Of a stretch of DNA of 15,667 nucleotides, positions 6,913 to 13,985 are shown one piece after another. Positions within the stretch are counted from its first letter, which is position 1; every line of letters starts with the position of its first letter. The DNA comes from an uncultured Bacilli bacterium (GTDB taxonomy: Bacteria > Bacillota_I > Bacilli_A > RF39 > UBA660), in NCBI GenBank assembly GCA_947591175.1, contig CANQDB010000023.1, positions 1 through 15,667 of the forward strand, given 5' to 3'. Below the pieces are notes generated by a model. That model did not search any database. It saw only the letters and a list, made by a program, of their open reading frames with translations, and was not told the DNA's origin. Both the position numbers and the translations under genes were made by a program.

Positions 6913-7455
6913 ATGGAATTAAAAGGAAGTAAAACAGAAGCAAATTTAATGACGGCTTTTGCTGGAGAGAGTCAAGCTCGTAATAAGTATACATATTATG
7001 CATCAAAAGCTAAGAAAGATGGTTATGAACAAATTGCTGCAATTTTTGAAGAAACTGCTAACAACGAAAAAGAACATGCTAAATTATGGTTTAAATATCT
7101 TCATGGTGGAGATGTTCCTTCAACTGAAGAGAACCTAGAAGATGCTGCGAACGGTGAAAATTACGAACATACGGAAATGTATGCTGATTTTGCTAAAGTA
7201 GCAAGAGAAGAAGGATTTGACGAGATTGCTGCTAAATTCGAAATGGTTGGTAAAATCGAAAAAGAACACGAAGAAAGATATCTTACTTTATTAAAGAACG
7301 TTAAAGATAAGACAATCTTCGAAAAAGGTGAAGAAAAGATTTGGATTTGCCGTAACTGTGGCCATGTTTATGTTGGAACAAAGGCTTTAGATGTTTGTCC
7401 AGTATGTAATCATCCACAAAGTTATATGGAAGTAAGAGCCGATAACTATAAATAA
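6913..7455 (+). CDS. rbr: Rubrerythrin
   Basis: A 180-residue cytoplasmic non-heme iron protein that reduces hydrogen peroxide to water in anaerobes, taking electrons from NAD(P)H through rubredoxin or similar carriers. The N-terminal ferritin-like four-helix domain (about 1-135) carries the diiron ligands E19 (GESQARNKY), the E52-x-x-H55 motif (NEKEHAKLW) and the second E116-x-x-H119 motif (IEKEHEERY). The C-terminal rubredoxin-like domain holds one iron on C146-x-x-C149 and C162-x-x-C165. Length and domain order are standard. The ribosome binding site is AAGAAGGAGA. It forms a single-gene unit with a strong promoter and a terminator shared with the converging small gene. In this window it is the main direct sign of oxidative-stress defence, beside oxygen-sensitive enzymes. 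Confidence 0.97.
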   Translation: MELKGSKTEANLMTAFAGESQARNKYTYYASKAKKDGYEQIAAIFEETANNEKEHAKLWFKYLHGGDVPSTEENLEDAANGENYEHTEMYADFAKVAREEGFDEIAAKFEMVGKIEKEHEERYLTLLKNVKDKTIFEKGEEKIWICRNCGHVYVGTKALDVCPVCNHPQSYMEVRADNYK

Positions 7456-7463
7456 AAAGTAAG

Positions 7464-7489
7464 ACTCGGGGGACTATCTCGAGTTTTTT
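7464..7489. terminator. Terminator of rubrerythrin, overlapping the end of the converging small gene
   Basis: ACTCGGG (7464-7470) pairs with CTCGAGT (7478-7484), one G-U pair, around a 7-base loop, followed by six T on the plus strand. On the minus strand the tract after the stem is weaker (CTTACTTTTT). The TAG stop of the minus-strand gene lies in the loop. Confidence 0.72.
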
Positions 7490-7740
7490 ATTTGGGAAAT
7501 TTCTTGTTGCATTCTTTGTAAAGCCTTTTGAATAGTATCGATTGTATCACTTTCGGTGTTATCACAAGAACTACTAGAGTTATCAGTTTCCGCAAAACCA
7601 GAGTAGGTAACAATGAATTGTCCAAAGAGCATAAACCAGTTTCCAATATTTTCTTGTTCGTCTGGAGTAAACTCTTGACAGATTAGATAAGCGAGTAGGA
7701 CCGCACTACCAGAAAGAGCGGTAGGAGATAAATTTTTTAT
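7474..7740 (-). CDS. Small 88-residue protein with apparent AUA start, function unknown
   Basis: An uninterrupted minus-strand frame runs from 7740 to the TAG at 7474-7476. A perfect GGAGG (7752-7748) stands seven bases before an ATA codon (7740-7738), the ideal distance for a start. No ATG, GTG or TTG occurs in frame near it, and the first in-frame ATG is at residue 37. The product has a hydrophobic N-terminal half (NLSPTALSGSAVLLAYL, then PDEQENIGNWFMLFGQFI), a serine/asparagine/aspartate linker (about 51-66) and an amphipathic coiled-coil-like end (TIDTIQKALQRMQQEISQI). It resembles, from memory, small Clostridia/Bacilli hypothetical proteins with a DEL-x-x-LGNF-x-x-LGQ pattern. Natural AUA starts are very rare, so the alternatives are an ATT at 7746 (too close to the site), an ATG-to-ATA mutation that weakens the gene, or a base error. 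Confidence 0.7.
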   Translation of the reverse strand: MKNLSPTALSGSAVLLAYLICQEFTPDEQENIGNWFMLFGQFIVTYSGFAETDNSSSSCDNTESDTIDTIQKALQRMQQEISQIKNSR

Positions 7741-7839
7741 AAAAATTCCTCCTTTTATACCTTATTCTACGTAATTCGACAATAAAAGTGTTCTTAAATA
7801 GTAAGAGAGGAACATAAGTATAGGGATATAAGGAGAAAA

Positions 7840-8379
7840 ATGAAAATGAGAATAATTCGTGGTTGTACGATAGTAGGAACTGTTTTATGCGTTGTAGGCT
7901 TAAGTATCATGTGGTTCCAAGAACCATTCACAGAAGAAAAACACACTTTTATGGTTACATTTTCTAAAAAAGAATATTTGGGAACTTATCCTTTAAAAGA
8001 GATTGTCGAAGAGCCTGATATCGAAGAATCTTTAGAAAGTTATAGTGGATTTTTAAGCGGTTATGGCCCAGATTGTTATGGCTGCACCTCTCTTCATACG
8101 GCTTCTGGCTATTACGTTGGAGATGGTAACATCTATTATGAAGATGAAACTTATGGTCAAATTAGAATAGTGGCGGGAGATAAAAGTTATCCCTTTGGGA
8201 CAATTGTCAAACTTCAAAATACTGAAATTGATCCTTTCTATGCTATCGTTTTAGATAGAGGAAGTGCCATCGGTAAAGATAAAAAGATACAGTTCGATTT
8301 ACTTTTTCCAAGCGAAAAAGATACAGTTGTTTTTGGCTTAAACGAAGTTCAAGTAGATGTTTTAAGACTAGGTTATTAA
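7840..8379 (+). CDS. 3D-domain cell-wall protein, membrane anchored
   Basis: A 179-residue protein with an N-terminal membrane helix (about residues 7-26) and an extracytoplasmic 3D (three-aspartate) domain, a double-psi beta-barrel related to the MltA and resuscitation-promoting-factor-linked cell-wall domains. Signature segments are SGYGPDCYGCTSLHTASGY (73-91, with C79 and C82), IRIVAGDKSYPFGTIVKL (108-125) and the aspartate loop IVLDRGSAIG (136-145), which ends in FDLLF with D153. In the family these acidic residues line a peptidoglycan-binding or lytic site. The start has GGAG four bases before the first ATG; the second ATG, at 7846, is spaced about ten bases and is also possible. It is divergent from the small gene on its left and has its own terminator. 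Confidence 0.85.
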   Translation: MKMRIIRGCTIVGTVLCVVGLSIMWFQEPFTEEKHTFMVTFSKKEYLGTYPLKEIVEEPDIEESLESYSGFLSGYGPDCYGCTSLHTASGYYVGDGNIYYEDETYGQIRIVAGDKSYPFGTIVKLQNTEIDPFYAIVLDRGSAIGKDKKIQFDLLFPSEKDTVVFGLNEVQVDVLRLGY

Positions 8380-8385
8380 AAGTGT

Positions 8386-8412
8386 AAAGGGATCTAAAAA
8401 TCTCTTTTTTTT
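8386..8412 (+). terminator. Intrinsic terminator of the 3D-domain gene
   Basis: An 8-bp stem pairs AAAGGGAT (8386-8393) with ATCTCTTT (8400-8407), one G-U pair, around the loop CTAAAA and is followed by further T residues to 8412. Confidence 0.78.
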
Positions 8413-8424
8413 ATTTTGCTACTT

Positions 8425-8433
8425 TGTTAAAAT
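8425..8433 (+). promoter_or_regulatory. Extended -10 promoter of tex
   Basis: TGtTAAAAT; the -35 position coincides with the T run of the preceding terminator (8405-8410). The leader is short and contains GGAGG (8440-8444 region) before the ATG at 8452. Confidence 0.5.
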
Positions 8434-8451
8434 AGAAAATGGAGGCAGTTT

Positions 8452-10614
8452 ATGAACAAAGATATAATTAACGAAATAAGTAAAAATTTAAATATTACGA
8501 CGAAGCAAGTGGAAACAGTCTTAACTTTGTTACAAGATGGTAATACTATTCCATTTATTGCACGTTATCGGAAAGAAGCCACTGGTTCTCTTAACGAAGA
8601 AGTGATTAGGAGTATTAATGAAGTTTACGAATACCAAGTTAATCTTTTTAAAAGAAAAGAAGACGTCATTCGGTTAATCGATGAAAAAGGCATGTTGACG
8701 GAAGAATTAAAGAATGATATTTTGAAGTGCCAAAAATTAGTCGAAGTCGAGGATTTATATCGACCATATAAAGAGAAAAAGAAAACGAAGGCAACTGAGG
8801 CTATTGCTAAAGGTTTGGAACCACTTGCCGACTTTTTAGAGAAGTTCCCAACTTTAGGTACTTTAGAAATGCAGGCTTCAAAATATATAAACGATAAAGT
8901 TAAGACTTGGGAAGAAGCTGTCCAAGGCACTATGGATATTATTGCAGAACGTATTAGTGATAATGCTACATACCGAAAAGAAATTAGAAAGTTTATGTAT
9001 AGAGAAGGCATGATTTCATCAAAGAAAAAGAAAAATGCCAAGGATGAAATGAAAGTATACGAAATGTACTACGACTATAGTGAGAAAGTAAACTCTATTA
9101 AACCCCATCGTATTCTAGCCTTAAATCGTGGTGAAAAAGAAGGAGTTCTCTCAGTCTCAATCGACGTTAATGAAGAGGATATTATTTCTTATCTTGAGCG
9201 AAAGATTATTAAAAATAAAGATTCTTATGCCTATGAACCGATCAAAGGGGCTATTAAAGATAGTCTAAAACGTTTAATTTATCCGAGTGTCGAGCGGGAA
9301 ATTAGAAGTGACTTAAAGGAAAAAGGCGAAGAAGTTGCTATCGCTAACTTTTCGCAAAATGTCGAAAAGTTACTACTTACTCCACCGATGAAAGACAAGG
9401 TTGTCTTAGGCTATGATCCGGCTTTCCGTACTGGCTGTAAACTAGCAGTTCTTGACCCCACAGGTAAACCTTTAGAAATAGCAGTTATTTATCCAGTTGA
9501 ACCGCACAATAAAGTAGAAGAGAGTAAAAAAGTAATTCTTTCTTTAATAGATAAGTATAAAGTTGATATCATTGCTATCGGTAATGGTACGGCTTCAAGA
9601 GAATCAGAAGCATTTATTGTGAATTGTATTAAAGATTGTCCACGAAAAGTCGAATATGTTATCGTAAGTGAAGCTGGGGCTTCAGTATATTCGGCTTCGA
9701 AGTTAGCAATTAGTGAGTTTCCTGATTTAACAGTTGAAAAACGAAGTGCTATTAGTATTGGAAGAAGACTTCAGGATGCTCTTTCCGAACTTGTTAAAAT
9801 TGATCCCAAAAGTATTGGGGTAGGTCTATATCAACATGATGTTACTCCGAAGAAGTTAGATGACTCTTTAAACTTTGTCGTCGAAAAGACCGTAAACCAA
9901 GTTGGAGTTAATATTAATACCGCTAGTGCCTCTCTTTTGCAATATGTTTCAGGACTTTCTAAAAAAGTAATCGATGAAATACTAAAATATCGTGATAAGG
10001 TAGGGAAGATTCTATCGCGTAAAGAAATCCAAAAAATAAAAGGCGTAACACCTAAAGTTTTCGAACAAGCCATCGGTTTTATGCGTATTATCGATGGAGA
10101 GAATCCATTAGATAAGACCCCGATTCATCCTGAGAACTACGACAAAACTGAAAAACTTCTTACGGAGTTAGGCTTTACTACTAACGATATTGGAAGTAAA
10201 GAATTAAATGATGCTTTGGCAAAACTAGATTATCAAAACTTTGAACAAGAACTTGCTATCGACTCCTATACTTTAAAAGATATTGTCGAAGCCTTAATGA
10301 AACCTAATCGTGATCCTCGTGACAATATGCCTAAACCTCTTTTAAGAAGTGATTTGCTGCATTTAGAGGATTTGCATATCGGTGATAAAATTCAAGGAAC
10401 TGTTCGTAATGTTGTCGATTTTGGAGCCTTTATTGATGTCGGTTTACATGACGATGGCTTAGCCCATATTTCACGTCTTTCTAAGCAGTATATTCGTCAC
10501 CCAAATGAGGTTGTCAAAGTAGGGGATATCGTCGACTGTTATGTGGCCGATATTAACCTCGAAAAGAAGAAATTATCCCTTAGTTTATTGCCTTTAAATG
10601 AGTTAAAGCAATAA
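8452..10614 (+). CDS. tex: Tex family RNA-binding transcription accessory protein
   Basis: A 720-residue protein of standard Tex length. Tex is a conserved nucleic-acid-binding factor that associates with RNA polymerase and influences transcription and stress tolerance. Domains in order: N-terminal helical domain (about 1-190, with NTIPFIARYRKEATGSL at 31-47 and the EVEDLYRPYKEKKKT segment); a central helical region; a YqgF/RNase H-like domain from about 317 to 445 (VVLGYDPAFRTGCKLAVLD, IAIGNGTASRE); a tandem helix-hairpin-helix domain (about 483-548, VGVNINTASASLL and IKGVTPKVFEQA); and a C-terminal S1 RNA-binding domain (about 642-712, GTVRNVVDFGAFIDVG). It is a single-gene unit with an extended -10 promoter and a hairpin terminator. 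The product call is very secure; regulation beyond that is not visible. Confidence 0.97.
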   Translation: MNKDIINEISKNLNITTKQVETVLTLLQDGNTIPFIARYRKEATGSLNEEVIRSINEVYEYQVNLFKRKEDVIRLIDEKGMLTEELKNDILKCQKLVEVEDLYRPYKEKKKTKATEAIAKGLEPLADFLEKFPTLGTLEMQASKYINDKVKTWEEAVQGTMDIIAERISDNATYRKEIRKFMYREGMISSKKKKNAKDEMKVYEMYYDYSEKVNSIKPHRILALNRGEKEGVLSVSIDVNEEDIISYLERKIIKNKDSYAYEPIKGAIKDSLKRLIYPSVEREIRSDLKEKGEEVAIANFSQNVEKLLLTPPMKDKVVLGYDPAFRTGCKLAVLDPTGKPLEIAVIYPVEPHNKVEESKKVILSLIDKYKVDIIAIGNGTASRESEAFIVNCIKDCPRKVEYVIVSEAGASVYSASKLAISEFPDLTVEKRSAISIGRRLQDALSELVKIDPKSIGVGLYQHDVTPKKLDDSLNFVVEKTVNQVGVNINTASASLLQYVSGLSKKVIDEILKYRDKVGKILSRKEIQKIKGVTPKVFEQAIGFMRIIDGENPLDKTPIHPENYDKTEKLLTELGFTTNDIGSKELNDALAKLDYQNFEQELAIDSYTLKDIVEALMKPNRDPRDNMPKPLLRSDLLHLEDLHIGDKIQGTVRNVVDFGAFIDVGLHDDGLAHISRLSKQYIRHPNEVVKVGDIVDCYVADINLEKKKLSLSLLPLNELKQ

Positions 10615-10617
10615 ACT

Positions 10618-10741
10618 AAAAATTGACCTTTAGAAAAAATAATTTTTCTTGAAACACAAATTTTACACATCTTTAAAAATTAAAAACCCTTATAAAATAA
10701 GGGTTTTACTTTTGGAAGGAGAAATAAAAACTGACCTTTAG
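10618..10741 (+). repeat. Pair of 16-base direct repeats upstream of nrdD
   Basis: AAAAATTGACCTTTAG (10618-10633) and AAAAACTGACCTTTAG (10726-10741) differ at one base in 16 and are 108 bases apart. The second copy also forms an inverted repeat, GACCTTT (10733-10739) with AAAGGTC (10759-10765). Each copy is followed some distance later by a near-identical hairpin (10683-10707 and 10826-10842), so the whole could be an old tandem duplication of a roughly 110-140-base unit. The surrounding spacer 10615-10957 is extremely AT-rich, has no supportable gene, and also contains the palindrome AATTGTCAATT (10781-10791). No function is assigned. Confidence 0.6.
10683..10707. terminator. Terminator hairpin after tex
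   Basis: A perfect 11-bp stem pairs AAAACCCTTAT (10683-10693) with ATAAGGGTTTT (10697-10707) around the loop AAA. The T run forms the 3' arm. The symmetry with A on one side and T on the other makes it usable in both directions. It lies about 70 bases after the tex stop. Confidence 0.65.
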
Positions 10742-10825
10742 CATAAATTTTAAAATCAAAAGGTCAAAAATAATGTACAAAATTGTCAATTGTCGTCAAT
10801 CGAACAAAAAAATTTTTTGAAGAAA

Positions 10826-10842
10826 TCCTTATAAAATAAGGA
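10826..10842. repeat. Second copy of the CTTAT-AAA-ATAAG hairpin
   Basis: TCCTTAT (10826-10832), loop AAA, ATAAGGA (10836-10842). It has the same core as the tex terminator hairpin, with the outermost pair changed from C-G to T-A. It lacks a T run, so it is not an obvious terminator. It stands about 40 bases upstream of the nrdD -35 element and could be a protein-binding site or a relic of duplication. Confidence 0.55.
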
Positions 10843-10880
10843 AACTAAAAAATGAGCCAAAAAAAGTGTTAAAAAGTATA

Positions 10881-10909
10881 TTGATTTTTGTATTTTTGGA
10901 TACTACAAT
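10881..10909 (+). promoter_or_regulatory. Promoter of the nrdD operon
   Basis: TTGATT (10881-10886), exactly 17 bases, then TACAAT (10904-10909). The predicted start is near 10916, giving a leader of about 40 bases that ends in a strong ribosome binding site (GGAGAGGTGG at 10942-10951). A GTGT half-site with imperfect ATAC/GTAT symmetry overlaps the -10 (10900-10919), but it is too poor to be called an NrdR box. Confidence 0.6.
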
Positions 10910-10957
10910 GAAAGTGTATTAAAGATACAAATATTTAAGATGGAGAGGTGGTAAAAA

Positions 10958-13252
10958 ATGGTTACAACAGCGAAAAACACGATGGATTTAAAGGTAGTCA
11001 AAAGAGATGGTAAAAAGGCTAACTTTAACGAAGAAAAGATTGCAGTTGCAATCAAGAAAGGATTCGATAGTGTTACGAGTGAGAATTACACCGAAGAAGA
11101 TACTAACAAAGTATTCCTAGCAGTAGTCGAAGCTATCAAGAAAGAGTACAAGGATATCCCCCTAATTAAAATTGAAGATATCCAAGACTTAATCGAGAAA
11201 AAACTAAAAGAATTAAAATATCTCGATGTATTAGAATCATTTTCTTCTTACCGCATTCGGAGAACCCAATCACGCAAGATTTTCCAAATGCGCTATCACA
11301 AATTAACTAAAGCAATCGAATCACTTACTTTGAAAGATGCTAAAGAAGAAGATAGTAAAAGAGAAAATGGAAATGTTGATGGTAATACGCCAATGGGTAC
11401 GATGCTTCAATATGGAAGTACATTAGCTAAAGAATTTGCTAAATCATACCTTATGGAAGAACGTTTTGCGGATGCTCACGATAGTGGTCAAATCCATATT
11501 CACGATATGGACTTCCTCCCAATGGGAACGACAACTTGTTGCCAAATTGATTTAAATGAATTATTTAAGGATGGTTTTTCAACAGGTCACGGACACTTAC
11601 GTTGCCCACAAGATATCATGAGTTATTCGGCCCTTGCCGCAATTGCTATTCAATCGAACCAAAATGATCAACACGGAGGTCAAAGTATTCCAGCCTTTGA
11701 TTATTTTTTAGCACCAGGTGTACTTAAAACTTTCCGTAAACAATTTAAACAAATGCTTTACGATTATTTCGATTTAACAGGATTTTTAGGACTTCTCAAA
11801 TGGGAACATATCGTTAAAGAAATCGATCGCTTAAAATCAATCGAATTCGATATGCAAGAAGTATTTGGAGAGTTCTATCAAGATAGTAGTGAAGTTGAGC
11901 GAATCTTCCGCTTATCTTACGATAAAGCAATGGCAAAAACTGATAGAATTACATATCAAGCAATGGAGGCCTTCATTCACAACTTAAATACCATGCACTC
12001 TAGAGCTGGAGCTCAAGTTCCATTCTCGTCGATTAACTTTGGAACAGATACTTCTCCAGAAGGCAGAATGGTCGTTAAGAATTACTTATATGCCTTAGAT
12101 GCTGGACTTGGAAAGGGAGAAACTCCTATTTTCCCAATCTCGATCTTTAAAGTTAAAGAAGGATTAAACTATTTACCAGGTGAGCCTAACTATGATTTAT
12201 TCCATCTTTCTTGTAAAGTTTCGGCTAAAAGATTATTCCCGAACTTCGCATTCATAGATGCTTCGTTTAATATACCTTATTATAAGGAAGGCGATTACAG
12301 GACAGAGATTGCTTACATGGGTTGTCGTACTAGAGTAATGGCCAATCCTGCCAATCCTGATTTAGAAGTAGTTCCAGGACGTGGAAACTTATCGTTTACT
12401 TCGATCAACTTACCACGTTTGGGAATCAAACACGGAATTGTCTTAGATGGTAGCAAGAAAGCCGACATGGATGGTTTCTACAAAGAATTAGGCGACCTTA
12501 TGGATTTAGTAAAAGATCAATTACTAGAACGCTTTGAAATTCAATGTAGTAAAAAAGTTTATAACTTCCCATTCTTATTAGGTCAAGGAGTTTGGATTAA
12601 TTCAAAAGGACTTCGTCCAAATCAAAGATTAAAGCCAGTCTTAAAAAATGGAACTTTGACAATTGGTTTCATCGGTCTTGCTGAATGTTTGAAAGCTTTA
12701 ACTGGCAAGCATCATGGTGAAAGTAAAAAGAGTCAAGAATTAGGACTAGAAATTATTAAATTTATGCGTGAGAGATGCGATAAATACGTTGAAGAATACA
12801 AGTTAAACTTCTCGTTAATTGCGACCCCTGCTGAAGGACTATCGGGAAGATTCACGGCAATAGACAAATCTATTTACGGAATTATCGAAGGCGTAACAGA
12901 TCGTGAATACTATACAAATTCATTCCACGTACCAGTTTATTACGATATCTCGATTGTTAATAAATTAAAACTTGAAGGTCCATATCATAAATATACAAAT
13001 GGCGGACATATCAGTTATATTGAAGTTGATGGTGATACCGCTAATAATGTCGAAGCGTTTGAAAAAATCGTTCGTGTCATGCATGATAACGATATTGGTT
13101 ATGGCGCTATTAACCACCCAGTCGATCGCGATCCTGTATGTGGCTACACCGGTGTTATCGGTGATGTTTGCCCAGGATGTGGTCGTCATGAAGGTGAAGG
13201 GGTTACTGTTGAAAGAGTAAAAAATGCAAGTTTAACTTGCTATGGAAGATAA
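10958..13252 (+). CDS. nrdD: Anaerobic (class III) ribonucleoside-triphosphate reductase, large part lacking the glycyl-radical motif
   Basis: A 764-residue catalytic protein that reduces ribonucleotides to deoxyribonucleotides without oxygen. Residues 11-100 are an ATP-cone domain (VVKRDGKKANFNEEKI), the site of allosteric activity control. The reductase barrel follows, with C194/C195 (TTTCCQIDL), the substrate-binding stretch SSINFGTDTSPEGR (357-370), and the thiyl-radical cysteine C456 in YMGCRTRV. C728, C738, C741 and possibly C761 form the C-terminal zinc-type site (CGYTGVIGDVCPGCG). In ordinary family members the canonical radical loop RITGYLVGT follows this site. Here the protein instead stops after ERVKNASLTCYGR, which resembles that loop but lacks the GY motif. 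The canonical loop is encoded by the next ORF, in the same frame beyond one TAA. It is the first gene of the operon with the small subunit gene and nrdG. Confidence 0.95.
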   Translation: MVTTAKNTMDLKVVKRDGKKANFNEEKIAVAIKKGFDSVTSENYTEEDTNKVFLAVVEAIKKEYKDIPLIKIEDIQDLIEKKLKELKYLDVLESFSSYRIRRTQSRKIFQMRYHKLTKAIESLTLKDAKEEDSKRENGNVDGNTPMGTMLQYGSTLAKEFAKSYLMEERFADAHDSGQIHIHDMDFLPMGTTTCCQIDLNELFKDGFSTGHGHLRCPQDIMSYSALAAIAIQSNQNDQHGGQSIPAFDYFLAPGVLKTFRKQFKQMLYDYFDLTGFLGLLKWEHIVKEIDRLKSIEFDMQEVFGEFYQDSSEVERIFRLSYDKAMAKTDRITYQAMEAFIHNLNTMHSRAGAQVPFSSINFGTDTSPEGRMVVKNYLYALDAGLGKGETPIFPISIFKVKEGLNYLPGEPNYDLFHLSCKVSAKRLFPNFAFIDASFNIPYYKEGDYRTEIAYMGCRTRVMANPANPDLEVVPGRGNLSFTSINLPRLGIKHGIVLDGSKKADMDGFYKELGDLMDLVKDQLLERFEIQCSKKVYNFPFLLGQGVWINSKGLRPNQRLKPVLKNGTLTIGFIGLAECLKALTGKHHGESKKSQELGLEIIKFMRERCDKYVEEYKLNFSLIATPAEGLSGRFTAIDKSIYGIIEGVTDREYYTNSFHVPVYYDISIVNKLKLEGPYHKYTNGGHISYIEVDGDTANNVEAFEKIVRVMHDNDIGYGAINHPVDRDPVCGYTGVIGDVCPGCGRHEGEGVTVERVKNASLTCYGR

Positions 13253-13267
13253 AAGGAGGAGAAAATT

Positions 13268-13432
13268 ATGAAAGATAATGAAAGAATTGTTGGTGAAGGA
13301 GTAAAATTCGAAAGGATCAGAAGAATTACAGGATATTTAGTAGGTACTACAGAACGCTTTAACAATGGTAAAAAAGCTGAAGAACACGATCGCGTAAAAC
13401 ATAGTACCGAAGGTATCTTAAGTCACAATTAA
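13268..13432 (+). CDS. Separate glycyl-radical domain of NrdD (54 residues)
   Basis: A 54-residue ORF between nrdD and nrdG that is easily missed because of its size. It contains GEGVKFERIRRITGYLVG (residues 9-26) and then TTERFNNGKKAEEHDRVKH (27-45), the usual C-terminal glycyl-radical end of Firmicutes-type class III ribonucleotide reductases. The radical glycine would be G22 (T21-G22-Y23). It has its own AGGAGG (13254-13259), eight bases before the ATG, and ends one base before nrdG, so it is translated as part of the operon. It is in frame with the large nrdD across one TAA and five codons, so rare readthrough could also make a fused chain. My inference is that NrdG activates this small chain, which docks in the large subunit to generate the thiyl radical at C456. 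The motif identification is secure; the mechanism is not shown. Confidence 0.93.
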   Translation: MKDNERIVGEGVKFERIRRITGYLVGTTERFNNGKKAEEHDRVKHSTEGILSHN

Positions 13433-13433
13433 A

Positions 13434-13985
13434 ATGACTATTCGTTTAGCAGCGGATATTCAAAGAGATTCGATTGTCGATGGTGAGGGTATTAGGGCTG
13501 TCCTTTGGACGCAAGGATGCCCTCATCATTGTAAAGGATGCCATAATCCTGAGACTTGGAATCCTGATAAAGGAATGGAAGTCGATATCGAGGATGTTAA
13601 ACTTGCTCTCGATGAATTAGAAGGACAAGATGGCATAACCTTATCCGGTGGAGACCCTGTTTTTCAAAGTGAAGCTTGTACCGAAATTGCCAAGTATGCA
13701 AAGAAAATAGGACTTTCAGTTTGGTGTTATACTGGATACCTCTTTGAAGATATGTTAAAGGATAAAAAAATGCACGCTCTACTAGAGCAAGTTGACGTGC
13801 TAGTAGATGGTCCTTTCCTTTTGGAAGAACGTAGTCTAGATCTTTACTTTAAAGGTAGTAGGAATCAACGTGTTATCGATGTTCCAGCAAGCCTTAAAGA
13901 AGGTAAAGTAGTCTTGGTTGCCAAATATGCCAAAGAGAAAGATGTTTTTCCACACCCAAAAAGACAAGAGCACCTATATATTTAG
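13434..13985 (+). CDS. nrdG: Anaerobic ribonucleotide reductase activating protein (radical SAM)
   Basis: A 183-residue radical-SAM enzyme that uses S-adenosylmethionine and a [4Fe-4S] cluster to abstract hydrogen from the reductase glycine. The cluster motif is C29-x3-C33-x2-C36 (GCPHHCKGCHNPETW). Also seen are the SAM-binding SGGDP (71-75) and the late family segment FKGSRNQRVIDVPASL. It starts one base after the stop of the radical-domain ORF and has no obvious Shine-Dalgarno site of its own, so its translation is probably coupled to that ORF. Length is slightly above the usual 150-180. The C-terminal residues are encoded within the terminator hairpin. In this organism its natural substrate would be the 54-residue subunit rather than the full reductase chain. 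Confidence 0.96.
   Translation: MTIRLAADIQRDSIVDGEGIRAVLWTQGCPHHCKGCHNPETWNPDKGMEVDIEDVKLALDELEGQDGITLSGGDPVFQSEACTEIAKYAKKIGLSVWCYTGYLFEDMLKDKKMHALLEQVDVLVDGPFLLEERSLDLYFKGSRNQRVIDVPASLKEGKVVLVAKYAKEKDVFPHPKRQEHLYI

Noticed and set aside
10781..10791. AATTGTCAATT palindrome as an operator
   Set aside because: An 11-base palindrome made of A and T around one GTC is easily expected by chance in this composition, and no second copy is seen near a promoter.
10773..10820. A 15-codon ORF in the spacer before nrdD
   Set aside because: Very short, with only a poor AAGGT upstream and no recognisable peptide; probably chance.
10900..10919. NrdR box overlapping the nrdD -10 element
   Set aside because: Only an AGTGT half-site and ATAC/GTAT outer symmetry are present. 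Most of the 16-base consensus is not matched, and no second box at the usual spacing was found.
13250..13268. Intron, intein or homing-endonuclease insertion at the nrdD C terminus
   Set aside because: The gap between the two ORFs is only 15 bases and contains just a ribosome binding site.
13190..13440. nrdD read as a pseudogene broken by a nonsense mutation
   Set aside because: A simple nonsense mutation would not create a second copy of the GEGV-ER segment plus an ideal ribosome binding site and start codon. All conserved residues on both pieces are intact, and nrdG follows intact one base later.
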